Shown: piece by piece, positions 19,227-29,157 of the stretch
How the letters are laid out: each line of letters begins with the position of its first letter
Numbering within the stretch: position 1 is the stretch's first letter
The notes under the pieces: generated by a model
What the model saw: the letters and a program-made list of their open reading frames with translations, nothing else
Databases searched by the model: none
Told to the model about the DNA's origin: nothing
Program-made: the position numbers and the translations under genes
Source: Candidatus Borrarchaeum weybense
GTDB lineage: Archaea; Asgardarchaeota; Sifarchaeia; Borrarchaeales; Borrarchaeaceae
Assembly: GCA_019057385.1 (NCBI GenBank)
Contig: JAHQJS010000006.1
Coordinates: 124,001-188,000 of the forward strand
DNA: 64,000 nucleotides
Direction: 5' to 3'

Positions 19227-20525
19227 ATGAGAAAAAATGAACTCTATATGATATTCTTCATAATTTTCGTGAATTTCGTGTATTTTGTTATTGTGTTTTC
19301 AACGTTTTCAATAGCGGAAAGCAAATGGTACATGTTTACATGGCTTGCTGAATGGCTTGATTATAAGATAATTTTAATGAGATCATCTAAAATAGAACGG
19401 TTCCAATATCTGTTTGAATTTCCTGTTTTAGGAGTAGCATATCTAATTGGGGTAGGACAAGCGGCAGTTACCACTAGATCTCTAATGGCGTCACGTATAC
19501 CTTTTTTACTTCCATTTCATTATCATGTGATATATATGGGACTGCTTAACGTGTTATTTGAAATTATTACTGTTATTTTGACAATGCGACTGGTTTCACG
19601 TTATTTTGAAAGGATCTATGCTTCAAATATAATGTTTATTTTCATTCTATTACCTGTAGTTTGGTGGATAACTATAAGTCGATGGGAATTGCTTCCTATG
19701 GCCTTTATTGTTTCCACTTTATATTTCGCCGTTGAAAATAGGCCTTGGTATGCTTGGATATCGATCACCATAGCCATTTTGACGAAATTCTATCCAATAT
19801 TATTCACAATTCCGTTGATATGGTATTATTTCGAACGCGATGGTTTCAAAAAAACGGTAATATATGTGGGGAGCATACTTGCCTTAACAGTGTTAATTCA
19901 CATTCCATTTTATTTAATCTTTGGGACGAAAATTCTTTCCGGGATTTTCTTTCAAGCAACTAGAATATCTGTACCATACTCGATTTGGTATTGGATCTTC
20001 TTGATATCTAGAGGAAATGAGTTAGTATCTGTCATTTCAGTTTGGATTCAGGTAGGGAGTATATTCATCTATGTTCTAGCAGATTATTTTTACGAAATAA
20101 AAAAAGAGAACCCGCTCAGTACGGATAGGGCTTTAATAAAAAGATTTTCAATTGTTAGTTTAATTTTTTTGTTGACTTTCAAGATGGCGGGATATCAATA
20201 CGTCGTATATGCATTCCCATTTGTATTAATTTTCATGAATTGTTTTAAAAAATTCACCTATTTTGCTTTCTGGATTATTGCATATCATATAACCACTTAT
20301 CTAACGATCATTATCTACGGGTTGGCTTTCTTATCAAAAAGGTTAGAAGTGACAGCTACTATATTTTTTTCCATGTCAATAACCTATGTTGTTCTTTATA
20401 TGGTCGCGATTGCCTTAATCCATTTCAACAAAAATCTATACGAAAATAGGATTTCAATTTTGAACGATAAGGAATTCATATTACAGCTGTATCATTTTGT
20501 GAAGAAAGAGAAATCCCATAAATGA
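19227..20525 (+). CDS. Polytopic membrane protein, GT87/DUF2029-like mannosyltransferase
   Basis: The 432-residue protein has about eleven hydrophobic helices. Features of the GT87-like group are visible: ISRWELLPMAFIVSTLYFA and ILTKFYPILFTIPLIWYY, the latter matching the KxxP-type segment conserved in alpha-mannosyltransferases that use polyprenyl-phosphate mannose. The first loop lacks a clear D-x-D. The ATG has GGCGGGG just upstream. A basic tail (KEKSHK) ends the protein. The substrate is unknown; the family link is an inference from pattern. Confidence 0.65.
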   Translation: MRKNELYMIFFIIFVNFVYFVIVFSTFSIAESKWYMFTWLAEWLDYKIILMRSSKIERFQYLFEFPVLGVAYLIGVGQAAVTTRSLMASRIPFLLPFHYHVIYMGLLNVLFEIITVILTMRLVSRYFERIYASNIMFIFILLPVVWWITISRWELLPMAFIVSTLYFAVENRPWYAWISITIAILTKFYPILFTIPLIWYYFERDGFKKTVIYVGSILALTVLIHIPFYLIFGTKILSGIFFQATRISVPYSIWYWIFLISRGNELVSVISVWIQVGSIFIYVLADYFYEIKKENPLSTDRALIKRFSIVSLIFLLTFKMAGYQYVVYAFPFVLIFMNCFKKFTYFAFWIIAYHITTYLTIIIYGLAFLSKRLEVTATIFFSMSITYVVLYMVAIALIHFNKNLYENRISILNDKEFILQLYHFVKKEKSHK

Positions 20526-20633
20526 GAAAAAGAAGGAATCAAGAAATTTTATTTTATGACTATGTTTGATATCTGATAGGATCTGTAAAAATGACCAAAG
20601 TCCACTTGCGACAGATGTGCTTTATAGAAAAAT

Positions 20634-21344
20634 CTAGATAGAAATTCTATGAAAAATTTCCTTAATGAGCGGCCTTAAAATATGCCACCAACTTAAGATA
20701 GGTTTCATTTTGGAGTAGCCTAATTCCTTAAAATACATCTTGGTAACTGGGACTTCTGTGATTTTATAGCCCTTTTTGATTGTCTGTAGAAGTAAATAAG
20801 GTTCTAGTTCATATCTATCCAACCAGTGCTGATGAAGATTAATTTTTTGATCTTTTACTATTTTAGTACGGAATGCTCTGTATCCATTAGAGGCATCCGT
20901 TATTTTAACTCCTGCAACTATCTTAAAAAAAAGACTGAATAGATATGTAGTAATCTTCCGGAAAATGGGAAAATTTACTACTGCCCCATAAAACCTAGAT
21001 CCTTGTACAAAATCATATGTATCATTTAGTATAGGCGAAATCACACGATTTATTTCATGTGGGTCGTCTTGTGCATCTCCACCCATTACAACACAAATGT
21101 CGAAGTTATTTTGTACCGCATAGTCGATACCTGTCCTGATAGCAGCGCCTACTCCCTTATTTTTAGGATGAGATATGACTGTTGCACCACTTTTTTCAGC
21201 TACAATCGCTGTCTTGTCGCTACTACCATCATCTATTACTATTACTTCGTCTACAAGTCCTTCTGCGTATTTTAGAATGCCACTAACTACTATACCTATT
21301 TTTTTTTCTTCATCCATAGCAGGAATAATTACAATTGTACTCAT
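20634..21344 (-). CDS. GT2 family glycosyltransferase, polyprenyl-phosphate sugar synthase-like
   Basis: A 236-residue GT-A enzyme. STIVIIPAMDEEKKIG opens it, then VIDDGSSDKTA and the metal-site segment VVMGGDAQDDPHEI, where the usual LDADGQHDP reads GGDAQDDP. QGSRFYG and ASNGYRAFR follow, as in DPM1-like proteins. It probably makes a polyprenyl-phosphate-linked sugar on the cytoplasmic face. It is the last gene of a minus-strand run with the WbpE/D/B-like genes (27 bp to the aminotransferase), so it may handle the sugar they make. Confidence 0.82.
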   Translation of the reverse strand: MSTIVIIPAMDEEKKIGIVVSGILKYAEGLVDEVIVIDDGSSDKTAIVAEKSGATVISHPKNKGVGAAIRTGIDYAVQNNFDICVVMGGDAQDDPHEINRVISPILNDTYDFVQGSRFYGAVVNFPIFRKITTYLFSLFFKIVAGVKITDASNGYRAFRTKIVKDQKINLHQHWLDRYELEPYLLLQTIKKGYKITEVPVTKMYFKELGYSKMKPILSWWHILRPLIKEIFHRISI

Positions 21345-21371
21345 TGGTATCAGTCATGTTAGTGGTGGATA

Positions 21372-22457
21372 TTAGCGGTAAAATTCTCTGATTTTCTCTG
21401 CAACAAACTGTACATCTTCTTGTGTAAGTGCAGGATGAACTGGGAGCGATATTATCTTATTAGCAATTTTTTCGCTTATAGGATACATTCCTGAAGTAAA
21501 ATGCAATCGATCAATATATGATGGCTGGAGATGAATCGGGATAGGATAATGTATGCCCACACCAATTTCATTCTTGGTCAAGAATTTTACTAATTCATCT
21601 CGTTTTTCGCATTGAATTACATATAAATGGTAAACGTGATATGCCCATTCCTTTTCGATCGGTTTAATAACACTTTCTTCTAAGAGCTCATTGTATAAGG
21701 CTGCATTTGCCCTTCTTTTCTTATTCCAGTTATCTAACTCTTTGAGTTGTTCTCTTCCAATTGCTGCTGAGATTTCACTAAGACGGGCAGTAAATCCAAT
21801 GAGATCATGTCTATTTTTCACCCTCTGACCGTGACTTCGTAACATCTGGATTTTCTCAGTAAATTCCTCGTTGTCTGTCACGACCATTCCACCATCTCCA
21901 CAAACCGTCATATTTTTAGAAGGATAAAAACTAAAGCATGCAAGATCACCAAGCGAGCCTGTAGGTTTTCCTTTGTATTTTCCACCGTGAGCCTGACAGG
22001 CATCTTCAATTACGGGAATATCATACTGTGTGGCTAACTCAACGATCGGATCCATATCCGCTGGGTGTCCATAGAGATGTACGGGAATTATAGCGCGTGT
22101 TTTATTCGAGATTTTTTCTTCTAATTTATCTACATCCATAGTATATGTAATAGGATCGATATCCACAAATACAGGGGTAGCATTAGTATGTATAATTGAG
22201 TTTGATGTCGCTATAAAGGTATTTGGTACGGTTATAACTTCATCACCCGCAGTGATTCCTGCAGTTAATAGAGCTAAGTATAAAGCTTCAGTACCTGAAC
22301 TTACACCAATCCCATACTTTGCTCCACAATAAGCTGCGAATTCCTCTTCGAATTTGTGAACATTCTCGCCTAAGATAAATGAGGTGGTCGATAATACGTT
22401 TAATACAGCCTCTTTTTGCTTTTCAGTCACGATAGGCTTTCCGAAAGGTATCATCAT
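21372..22457 (-). CDS. DegT/DnrJ/EryC1 PLP-dependent sugar aminotransferase (WbpE-like)
   Basis: The 361-residue protein is a sugar aminotransferase. GVSSGTEALYLALLTAG binds PLP phosphate near residue 56. PVHLYGHPADMDPI and VIEDACQAHGG are family signatures. The catalytic lysine is in SFYPSKNMTVCGDGG near residue 184. In the WbpB-WbpE-WbpD order, WbpE puts an amino group on C3 of the oxidised UDP-GlcNAc uronate using glutamate. Its start overlaps the stop of the acetyltransferase gene by one base (TAATG), showing translational coupling. The neighbours strongly support a 2,3-diamino uronic acid pathway. Confidence 0.88.
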   Translation of the reverse strand: MMIPFGKPIVTEKQKEAVLNVLSTTSFILGENVHKFEEEFAAYCGAKYGIGVSSGTEALYLALLTAGITAGDEVITVPNTFIATSNSIIHTNATPVFVDIDPITYTMDVDKLEEKISNKTRAIIPVHLYGHPADMDPIVELATQYDIPVIEDACQAHGGKYKGKPTGSLGDLACFSFYPSKNMTVCGDGGMVVTDNEEFTEKIQMLRSHGQRVKNRHDLIGFTARLSEISAAIGREQLKELDNWNKKRRANAALYNELLEESVIKPIEKEWAYHVYHLYVIQCEKRDELVKFLTKNEIGVGIHYPIPIHLQPSYIDRLHFTSGMYPISEKIANKIISLPVHPALTQEDVQFVAEKIREFYR

Positions 22458-23086
22458 TACATCTCCTGATAGGGTTTCTCAATAATACCGGATTTGCATT
22501 CAATTTCAGTAATCTTTTTTATGAACTTTGCTGGATGTCCCATAACAACTGAATTTGGAGGAACATCTTTTGTGACCAATGATCCTGCGCCGACCAATGA
22601 ATTTTCTCCAATGGTCAATTTTGGCAGTATTGTAGAATGTGCACCAATCCTGGCATATCTCTTGATGATTGGACCCTTCATACATTTTGCACAGGGCGGA
22701 TGGGGGTCATTAGTTAACACTACATTCGGTCCAATCCAAGCGTTATTTTCTATTACGGTATACTGTGGGATGAAGACATTAGAGTGAATTCTCACATTAT
22801 TTCCAATATTATTATCGTTCTCAAGGACACTATTCGTTCCAATAGAGCAATCATTACCTATTATATTCCCTTCTCTTATCATTATTCCGTGTCCTGTTTC
22901 TAGCCCACTGCCAATTTCTGTGCCGGCATAAATAATTGAATGTGAACGTATATGTGAATGATCTCCAATCGTAGTTGCTAATTCACCTGGTTTTTTCCCA
23001 CGTGGCGGTGCGCCAATTATGACGAAATCTTCAATCACTACATCTGTTCCGAGTTGAACATTTGGATAAATCTTAAGAAACTCCAC
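22457..23086 (-). CDS. Left-handed beta-helix N-acetyltransferase (WbpD-like)
   Basis: This 209-residue protein is built of hexapeptide repeats (for example IGNNVRIHSNV, IGENSLVGAGSLV) of the left-handed beta-helix acyltransferases. It ends with the NSVVMGHPAKFIKKI segment typical of WbpD and related enzymes. WbpD uses acetyl-CoA to acetylate the C3 amino group of a UDP-2-acetamido-3-amino uronic acid. A DPHPPCAKC segment near residue 130 may mark the active-site loop. It lies between the Gfo/Idh dehydrogenase (1-bp gap) and the aminotransferase (1-bp overlap), the order expected of this pathway. Confidence 0.87.
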   Translation of the reverse strand: MEFLKIYPNVQLGTDVVIEDFVIIGAPPRGKKPGELATTIGDHSHIRSHSIIYAGTEIGSGLETGHGIMIREGNIIGNDCSIGTNSVLENDNNIGNNVRIHSNVFIPQYTVIENNAWIGPNVVLTNDPHPPCAKCMKGPIIKRYARIGAHSTILPKLTIGENSLVGAGSLVTKDVPPNSVVMGHPAKFIKKITEIECKSGIIEKPYQEM

Positions 23087-23087
23087 T

Positions 23088-24083
23088 TTATTCCCTCAAA
23101 TCAACTGTTTTTTTCTCCTTTATGGATTTATATGTCGCCTCGATGATCTTAATTACTTGTAAACCAACTTTTCCATCCGTTAGAGGCTGTTTCCTGTTTT
23201 CGACGCATTCTAGAAAATGAGCAAGTTCCAGTTTGAGTGGTTCTAAGTTCTGTATATATGGTTTGTATGTATCGCCCTCTCGAGTAATAAGTTTAAATCC
23301 ACCAAAGGAATCATATTCTGGGACAACACCAATATCATAAATTTCAATATCTTGCGACATGTAGTCCAAGCTCGCACTTTTTTCTTGCCCGACTACCCAC
23401 AAATCTCTTATTTTCTTTGGAGTAAGCCAACTGACCTGAATATGAGCAAGGATTTTGTTTGGAAAGCGAAGTGTAACCATTCCCACATCTTCATATGGCT
23501 CTCGTAAGTATGGCGTTCCTATTGCTGTAACTTCAATGGGCAAATCGTTTAATAAAAAACAAAACACATCAAAATCATGGAGTGCAAAGTCGAAGATAAC
23601 GCCACAATCATCTCTTGGCGTTCTTAATCCCATTCTTGAGCCGTACAAAAAGAATATTCTACCAAAGTTATCTTTACTGATTTCATCTTTCAATTTTCTT
23701 ACGGCAGGATTAAAACGAAAGATGTGTCCTACCATTAAGGTTTTCTTCTGTTTTTCAGAAATATCAATCAGTTTTTGAGCGCTTAATGAGTCCAAACACA
23801 TGGGTTTTTCCACAAGAACATGTTTTCCTGCCTCTAAACACTCTCTTACAATTTCAAAATGAGTTGAGCTAGGTGTACATACACTCACGGCCTCTATCTC
23901 TGGATTATTTAAGATATCACGATAATCATTTGTCACAGCTACTTTGTATGTTTTATTGAGTTTTTTCAGCCTCATACCGCTTAAATCTGCTACCATGACT
24001 AAATTTGAATTTTCCAACTCTCTATATACCCGTGCATGGTTTTTTCCCCATTCACCAACACCAAGCACTCCAATTTCAACCAT
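23088..24083 (-). CDS. Gfo/Idh/MocA-family NAD-dependent dehydrogenase (WbpB-like)
   Basis: A 331-residue oxidoreductase with an N-terminal Rossmann site (IGVLGVGEWGKNHARVY), the signature VCTPSSTHFEIV and the EKP motif (HVLVEKPMCLD) that carries the catalytic lysine. The C-terminal half is the usual GFO_IDH_MocA domain. WbpB oxidises C3 of UDP-GlcNAcA so that the aminotransferase can act. It is the first gene of a coupled trio, which together would make UDP-2,3-diacetamido uronic acid, a sugar known in methanogen N-glycans and bacterial O-antigens. The glucuronic-acid-forming dehydrogenase (WbpA) is not in this window. Confidence 0.87.
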   Translation of the reverse strand: MVEIGVLGVGEWGKNHARVYRELENSNLVMVADLSGMRLKKLNKTYKVAVTNDYRDILNNPEIEAVSVCTPSSTHFEIVRECLEAGKHVLVEKPMCLDSLSAQKLIDISEKQKKTLMVGHIFRFNPAVRKLKDEISKDNFGRIFFLYGSRMGLRTPRDDCGVIFDFALHDFDVFCFLLNDLPIEVTAIGTPYLREPYEDVGMVTLRFPNKILAHIQVSWLTPKKIRDLWVVGQEKSASLDYMSQDIEIYDIGVVPEYDSFGGFKLITREGDTYKPYIQNLEPLKLELAHFLECVENRKQPLTDGKVGLQVIKIIEATYKSIKEKKTVDLRE

Positions 24084-24690
24084 AAAATCGCCTCATTGTA
24101 TATTTATAATGTAATCGTACACATCCTATTGATCCTGTCGTGAAATACATCTACGTCCGCTTATGTTGTGTAAAATGGTAAAACAAAAGGTATGTCAAGT
24201 ATTTTGTGGCGTATCTGTTTTATTTCGTGACCAACTCTCAGTAGTTTGATTTATAAGTATTTTTTTGCGAATTACTAAAAATAGCAATCTTTCATCTAGT
24301 TGAAAAAAGATCTAAAATGAGTCTCTGTGAGCTCTTTTTTCATAATAATTGCTCTTATCTTGTTAATGTTTTATTGTATATCAATCTTATAAACTTTGGT
24401 GAATACTCTGCTCTTATATCGGTACTTACTCATTCGAATATTGATATGCTAATGACCTTAACCACTAACTTTAAATATGGCAGTAAATGAACTTATTATG
24501 TCACCAAAAGTGACTTAGTTAATCTGCTATAAAATGAACACATTTTGTATAAAAATCAATAAGAAGTAATAAAGCAACAGATTAAATATTTTTCTAAATT
24601 AAAAGATGATATTTAATCGTGAAAATATGTATAAAACACCCAAGTAAAAAGAAAATCAAATATTAATGTTTAACTTAAATGAAAAGTAAA
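24084..24690. other. AT-rich intergenic region upstream of the heat-shock operon
   Basis: About 600 bp separate the divergent WbpB-like gene from grpE. I see no reading frame of note, no RNA gene and no mobile-element trace. The last 90 bp hold the grpE promoter and operator described separately. Confidence 0.55.
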
Positions 24691-24721
24691 ATTTATCTAT
24701 ATGCGTCTATTAAATAGACGC
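24691..24721 (+). promoter_or_regulatory. Heat-shock operon promoter with a 19-bp palindrome
   Basis: A TATA-like box (ATTTATCTAT, 24691-24700) with an A-rich BRE-like stretch before it is followed at once by GCGTCTATTAAATAGACGC (24703-24721), a perfect inverted repeat with 9-base arms and one central base. In archaea transcription starts about 25 bases after the TATA box, so the palindrome covers the start site, the classic place for a repressor. The ATG of grpE follows 59 bases on. The winged-helix protein at the end of this operon is the obvious candidate binder, by analogy with Phr of Pyrococcus; this is inferred. Confidence 0.55.
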
Positions 24722-24779
24722 TTCTGTATTAAAAAAGCATAGTATAGTTTGTTACTCTTGATTGAGTGGAGGCTCACAA

Positions 24780-25439
24780 ATGACGAATGAGACTAAAGAT
24801 GACGCAACAAAAATAAATGAAAATAACAACGCGGCAAGTAGTGCAGAAAAAGAAAAGCATGAGGTAGAGATACAAATTGAAATGACCGAAGCGGAAAAGA
24901 TAGAGCAGTTAAAAGAAGATTTAGAGACTGAAAAAGCACGAGCCGAAGATTACTTAAAAAGGTTAAAATACTTGAAGGCAGACCTTGAAAACTTTCAAAA
25001 AAGAGCTAAAAAAGAAATGGAACGAATACAGAAAGTTGGAATTATAAGTTTATTGGGCAAACTATTGACTATTGTAGATGATCTTGAACGAGCCGTTTCA
25101 ACTGCCCAAACCAGTAACAAAGAACTAACTAACTCTACATTTTTTGATGGAGTAATGATGATTTCAGATCAGTTTAATAAGGTCTTAAAAGAAGAAGGGG
25201 TAAAAAAGATAGACGCCTTAGGAAAACGGATGAATCCTCGTTATCATGAGGTAGTCAGTCGGATTGAATCTTCAGATCACCCCAATAACACAATAATTGA
25301 AGAATATAGAAAAGGATACTTGTTAGATAATGAAGTAATTCGACCTGCTACGGTTGCAGTATCGAAAATTCCTAAAAAAGAAGAATCTATCAAAGAAGAT
25401 TCTGCAAAAGATGATGATAATAAAGAAATGGAGGTATAA
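24780..25439 (+). CDS. grpE: GrpE nucleotide exchange factor
   Basis: This 219-residue protein has an acidic disordered N-terminus, a long coiled coil (about residues 40-85: [20 protein letters not shown]) and the GrpE core. The core shows [13 protein letters not shown], then [17 protein letters not shown] and the closing [13 protein letters not shown], which matches the GrpE signature. It exchanges ADP for ATP on DnaK. ATG 24780 is the start: GGAGG lies seven bases before it, and the TTG at 24762 is spurious. The gene is first in the order grpE-dnaK-dnaJ-regulator, with 2 bp to dnaK. Confidence 0.93.
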   Translation: MTNETKDDATKINENNNAASSAEKEKHEVEIQIEMTEAEKIEQLKEDLETEKARAEDYLKRLKYLKADLENFQKRAKKEMERIQKVGIISLLGKLLTIVDDLERAVSTAQTSNKELTNSTFFDGVMMISDQFNKVLKEEGVKKIDALGKRMNPRYHEVVSRIESSDHPNNTIIEEYRKGYLLDNEVIRPATVAVSKIPKKEESIKEDSAKDDDNKEMEV

Positions 25440-25441
25440 TT

Positions 25442-27328
25442 ATGGCTAAGGAAACAAAAAGAGAAAAAATTATTGGTATAGATCTTGGAACTAGCAATTC
25501 AGCAGCGGCGGCTATGATGGGCGGTAGACCTGTCATAATTCCGAGTGCGGAAGGAAGCACTCAATATGGCAAAGCGTTCCCTTCATATGTAGCTTTTGCT
25601 GAAGATGGATCGCTACTTGTAGGTGAACCTGCACGTCGCCAGGCAGTGTCAAATCCTGAAGCTACCATCACTGCGATTAAGCGAAAAATGGGCCAAGATT
25701 ACAAGGTGAACATTTTTGGCAAGACATATTCACCCCAACAAATCTCAGCTTTCATACTTCAAAAGATTAAACGCGATGCTGAGGCCTTTCTAGGTGGAAA
25801 AGTGGAAAAAGCAGTGATTACAGTACCAGCGTATTTCAATGATAACCAGCGACAAGCAACAAAGGATGCAGGGGTCATTGCCGGATTAGATGTTGTTCGT
25901 ATTATCAATGAACCAACTGCTGCATCTTTAGCTTTCGGCATTGACAAAATGGATCAGGAATTAAAAATTCTTGTGTTCGACTTTGGCGGCGGTACTCTTG
26001 ACGTAACAATTATGGATTTTGGACAAAACGCGTTTCTGGTTGAATCAACAAGTGGTGATACCCAGTTAGGCGGAACTGATATGGATAATGCTATTGTTGA
26101 CTATATTGTTGATGGGTTTAAGAAAGACAGTGGAATTGATCTTCGTTCTGATGCGACCGCAATGCAGCGCGTGAGAGAGGCTGGAGAGAAGGCAAAGATC
26201 GAACTATCTACGATCTTGGAAACAGAAATAAATCTCCCATTTATTGCTGCAGATGAAAGCGGACCTAAAAACCTGCGAATGAAATTTACTCGTTCAACAC
26301 TGGAACGACTCGTAACTCCTATTATAGAGCGATGCAGAGGCCCAATGATGACCGCATTGCAAGATGCAAAATTACAACCAAGTCAAATTGATAAAGTCAT
26401 CCTCGTCGGTGGTCCCACTCGCATGCCTATTGTAAGAAAATTCGTGGAGGATATCATTGGTAAACCTGCTGAACGTGGAGTAGATCCGATGGAATGTGTA
26501 GCTACGGGTGCAGCTATTCAGGGAGGCATCATGGCTGGAGAAATAGATGAGATTGTACTTCTAGATGTTACACCACTTACACTCGGCGTTGAAACACTAG
26601 GTGGAGTCGCTACTCCGATAATGGAAAAAAATACGACAATTCCTGCCGAACGAAAACAGATATTTTCAACCGCAGCTGACTTCCAAACATCTGTAACAAT
26701 TAACGTGTTACAAGGTGAAAGAAAAATGGCAGCAGATAACGTATCGCTTGGCATGTTTAATCTTGTGGGTATCCCACCTGCTCCAAGAAATGTTCCACAA
26801 ATTGAAGTAAAATTCGATATCGATGAGAATGGAATATTAAATGTTACAGCGAAAGATCTTGGCACGGGCAAAGAACAGTCAATCACTATTACGGCGTCAA
26901 CCAAGTTAGATCAGTCTGAGATTGATCGGATGGTTAAAGAAGCGGAACAATTTGCCGAACAGGATAAACAAAAGAAGGAAGAAGTCGAAGTTAGAAATAA
27001 CGCGGATTCAATGATATATACTGCAGAGAAGACTTTAGCAGATCTCGAAGACAAATTGGCGAAAGAACAAAAGGATAGAATCAGAAATACAGTGAATGAA
27101 TTAAACGAAGCCTTGAAAGGCGATGATATAGCACAAATAAAAGAGAAAACGGAAGCACTTGCAAAGATATTACAAGAAATTGGAACCGCAGTATATCAAC
27201 AGGTTGCACAAGAACAAGCTGCTCAACAACCGCCTCCTGGTAGCGGGGCTGAAACCACAGGAACATCTCCACCACCACCCGGAGAAAAGGTTGTAGATGC
27301 AGACTATGAAGTTGTGGATGACGAATAA
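25442..27328 (+). CDS. dnaK: Chaperone DnaK (Hsp70)
   Basis: A full-length Hsp70 of 628 residues. The ATPase domain opens with [13 protein letters not shown], followed by the second signature [13 protein letters not shown] near residue 180 and the third [13 protein letters not shown] near residue 320. The substrate-binding domain carries [14 protein letters not shown] and the C-terminal lid is helical. The end ([18 protein letters not shown]) is the acidic tail common in prokaryotic DnaK. It folds nascent and stress-denatured proteins with GrpE and DnaJ. DnaK is not universal in archaea and is usually viewed as acquired from bacteria. Confidence 0.97.
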   Translation: MAKETKREKIIGIDLGTSNSAAAAMMGGRPVIIPSAEGSTQYGKAFPSYVAFAEDGSLLVGEPARRQAVSNPEATITAIKRKMGQDYKVNIFGKTYSPQQISAFILQKIKRDAEAFLGGKVEKAVITVPAYFNDNQRQATKDAGVIAGLDVVRIINEPTAASLAFGIDKMDQELKILVFDFGGGTLDVTIMDFGQNAFLVESTSGDTQLGGTDMDNAIVDYIVDGFKKDSGIDLRSDATAMQRVREAGEKAKIELSTILETEINLPFIAADESGPKNLRMKFTRSTLERLVTPIIERCRGPMMTALQDAKLQPSQIDKVILVGGPTRMPIVRKFVEDIIGKPAERGVDPMECVATGAAIQGGIMAGEIDEIVLLDVTPLTLGVETLGGVATPIMEKNTTIPAERKQIFSTAADFQTSVTINVLQGERKMAADNVSLGMFNLVGIPPAPRNVPQIEVKFDIDENGILNVTAKDLGTGKEQSITITASTKLDQSEIDRMVKEAEQFAEQDKQKKEEVEVRNNADSMIYTAEKTLADLEDKLAKEQKDRIRNTVNELNEALKGDDIAQIKEKTEALAKILQEIGTAVYQQVAQEQAAQQPPPGSGAETTGTSPPPPGEKVVDADYEVVDDE

Positions 27329-27359
27329 CCTATTTTCCTTTTTTTAAAGGTGAGTTGCA

Positions 27360-28472
27360 GTGGAAAAGCGCGACTACTACGAAGTATTAGGCGTCTCAAA
27401 AGATGCTTCACAGGACGATATCAAAAGGGCATACCGAAAGCTAGCTGTTCAATTCCATCCAGATCGCAACAAAAACCCAGGTGCTACAGACAAGTTTAAA
27501 GAGGTCTCTGAAGCCTATGCTGTTCTTTCTGATGATGAAAAAAGACGCATGTATGATCAATTTGGGCATGCAGGAATTGATGGTAGATACACTACTGAGG
27601 ATATTTTCAGTGGGGTTGACTTTGATTCCATTTTCAGAGATTTTGGCTTTGGAGGTGGCTCTGGAGGATTCGGTGGATTTGAAAGTATTTTTGATGTATT
27701 CTTTGGGAATCGGCGAGCGAGAACGAGAGGTCCAAGAGTTCAACGCGGTGACGATTTACAAATTGAACTCGAAATAACTTTAAAAGAAGCGGCTAGCGGC
27801 ATTGAACGTCAAATTGACGTGCCACGTAGAGAACGATGTCCAGTTTGTGAGGGGACAGGTGCCGAACCAGGCACATCGGTAAATACTTGCCCAAAATGTA
27901 AAGGAAATGGACGACTTCAAATTTCTCGTACACAAGGATATTCGCAGTTCGTACAAATAGTACCATGCGATCGCTGTAATGGCGAAGGAAAAATTATTGA
28001 GAAACCTTGCCATAACTGTAGAGGATCTGGAGTGGTTCGCTCAACTCGAAAAATAAATGTTACAATACCTAAAGGTGTAGAAACAGGCTCTGTACTGCGA
28101 TTACGAGGAGAAGGAGAAGTTAGCACTTCAGGAGGGGGACCTTCAGGAGATCTATATGTCGTTCTTAATGTTCTTCCGCACGAAATATTCCAGCGAGATG
28201 GCACTACTCTCTATCTTGAACAGCCAATAAGTTTTTTCCAAGCCGCACTCGGCGCTAAAGTAAAAATTCCTACTCTTGATGGTGCTGCAGAACTCAAAAT
28301 CCCAGCAGGCACCCAAACCCATACACTATTTCGTCTAAAAGGAAAAGGAATGCCAAGTTTAAATGGTGGACGTGGAGATGAACTCGTAAGAGTGATCATC
28401 AAGACTCCCGAAAATTTGACAAGATCTCAAAAAAAGCTTTTGCAAGATGTAGCTAAAGAGCTTGGTGAATAA
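27360..28472 (+). CDS. dnaJ: Chaperone DnaJ (Hsp40, type I)
   Basis: The 370-residue protein has the J-domain with HPD (VQFHPDRNK) at about residues 33-35. A Gly/Phe-rich linker follows ([12 protein letters not shown]). Then four zinc-binding repeats CxxCxGxG appear: [24 protein letters not shown] and CHNCRGSG. The C-terminal substrate domains complete a type I DnaJ. It stimulates DnaK ATPase and delivers clients. The start is GTG at 27360, with AAAGGTGAG about six bases ahead. It lies 31 bp after dnaK and runs straight into the regulator gene. Confidence 0.96.
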   Translation: MEKRDYYEVLGVSKDASQDDIKRAYRKLAVQFHPDRNKNPGATDKFKEVSEAYAVLSDDEKRRMYDQFGHAGIDGRYTTEDIFSGVDFDSIFRDFGFGGGSGGFGGFESIFDVFFGNRRARTRGPRVQRGDDLQIELEITLKEAASGIERQIDVPRRERCPVCEGTGAEPGTSVNTCPKCKGNGRLQISRTQGYSQFVQIVPCDRCNGEGKIIEKPCHNCRGSGVVRSTRKINVTIPKGVETGSVLRLRGEGEVSTSGGGPSGDLYVVLNVLPHEIFQRDGTTLYLEQPISFFQAALGAKVKIPTLDGAAELKIPAGTQTHTLFRLKGKGMPSLNGGRGDELVRVIIKTPENLTRSQKKLLQDVAKELGE

Positions 28473-28476
28473 CCGC

Positions 28477-29013
28477 ATGGAACTTGATATTGAGAAGATT
28501 TTAGATATTTTAGGCAACAAGACTCGCCGAAAGATTCTTGCAGCTCTTTCCGAAGAGGCGGGTTATGTCTTTCAATTATCTGAAGACATTAATATCAGAC
28601 ATCAAGCTATAAGAAAACATCTCGATCAGCTTAAAGAATTAAAAATCATAAAGAGCTATGAAGGTGCAAGTACAGTTGGTGGTCCACCCAGAAAATATTT
28701 TAAGATCACTAAATCTTTTTCAATCATGGCAGATATTACACCTGACTCGTTTGAAACAAAAATCCTGTCTTTTGAACGACAAAGTCCAGATCAGGACGAA
28801 TATGAAGAACTAACTGATAAAATAGAAACTATTGTTAACACTAGAGATTCTCCAGATGAAAAGATTTCTGATTTGAATATGGCTTTAGAAAACCTGAATT
28901 CTGAAATTGAGGAACTGGAGAAAAAAAGACAGTATCTTGTCGAATTACGACAGAAAATAATAAATTACATCAAAACATTCAATGAAAAATTAATTGAAAC
29001 TAAATCAGAATAG
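28477..29013 (+). CDS. Winged-helix (ArsR-like) regulator with coiled-coil tail
   Basis: The 178-residue protein has an ArsR-type winged helix at residues 1-75: ILDILGNKTRRKILAALSEE is helix 1-2, IRHQAIRKHLDQLKELKII the recognition helix, and GGPPRKYFKIT the wing. From residue 115 a coiled coil (LENLNSEIEELEKKRQYL) should make dimers. Translation starts four bases after the dnaJ stop, at ATG 28477, so it is coupled to dnaJ. Being the last gene of the chaperone operon, it is probably the operon's own heat-sensitive repressor, acting at the palindrome at 24703. That role is inferred from position, not shown. Confidence 0.8.
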   Translation: MELDIEKILDILGNKTRRKILAALSEEAGYVFQLSEDINIRHQAIRKHLDQLKELKIIKSYEGASTVGGPPRKYFKITKSFSIMADITPDSFETKILSFERQSPDQDEYEELTDKIETIVNTRDSPDEKISDLNMALENLNSEIEELEKKRQYLVELRQKIINYIKTFNEKLIETKSE

Positions 29014-29157
29014 TTTTTTTGATGAGATATTCTTTGATAGAGACATTAAGAGTTATAGAAGAATCCATGAAAGTTTAATATTGACGAAGGGTTCTGTTCT
29101 AAGTAGAACTACATACCTTGACGTGTAAAAAGGCTGTAGCTTCGGCGAACTTGGGCT

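Noticed and set aside
1..24083. A recently acquired genomic island
   Set aside because: The glycan locus mixes strands as such loci do, but I see no integrase, tRNA border or flanking repeat, and base use is similar to the rest.
26518..28402. Several open frames opposite dnaK and dnaJ
   Set aside because: They are caused by codon bias in long conserved genes and match no family.
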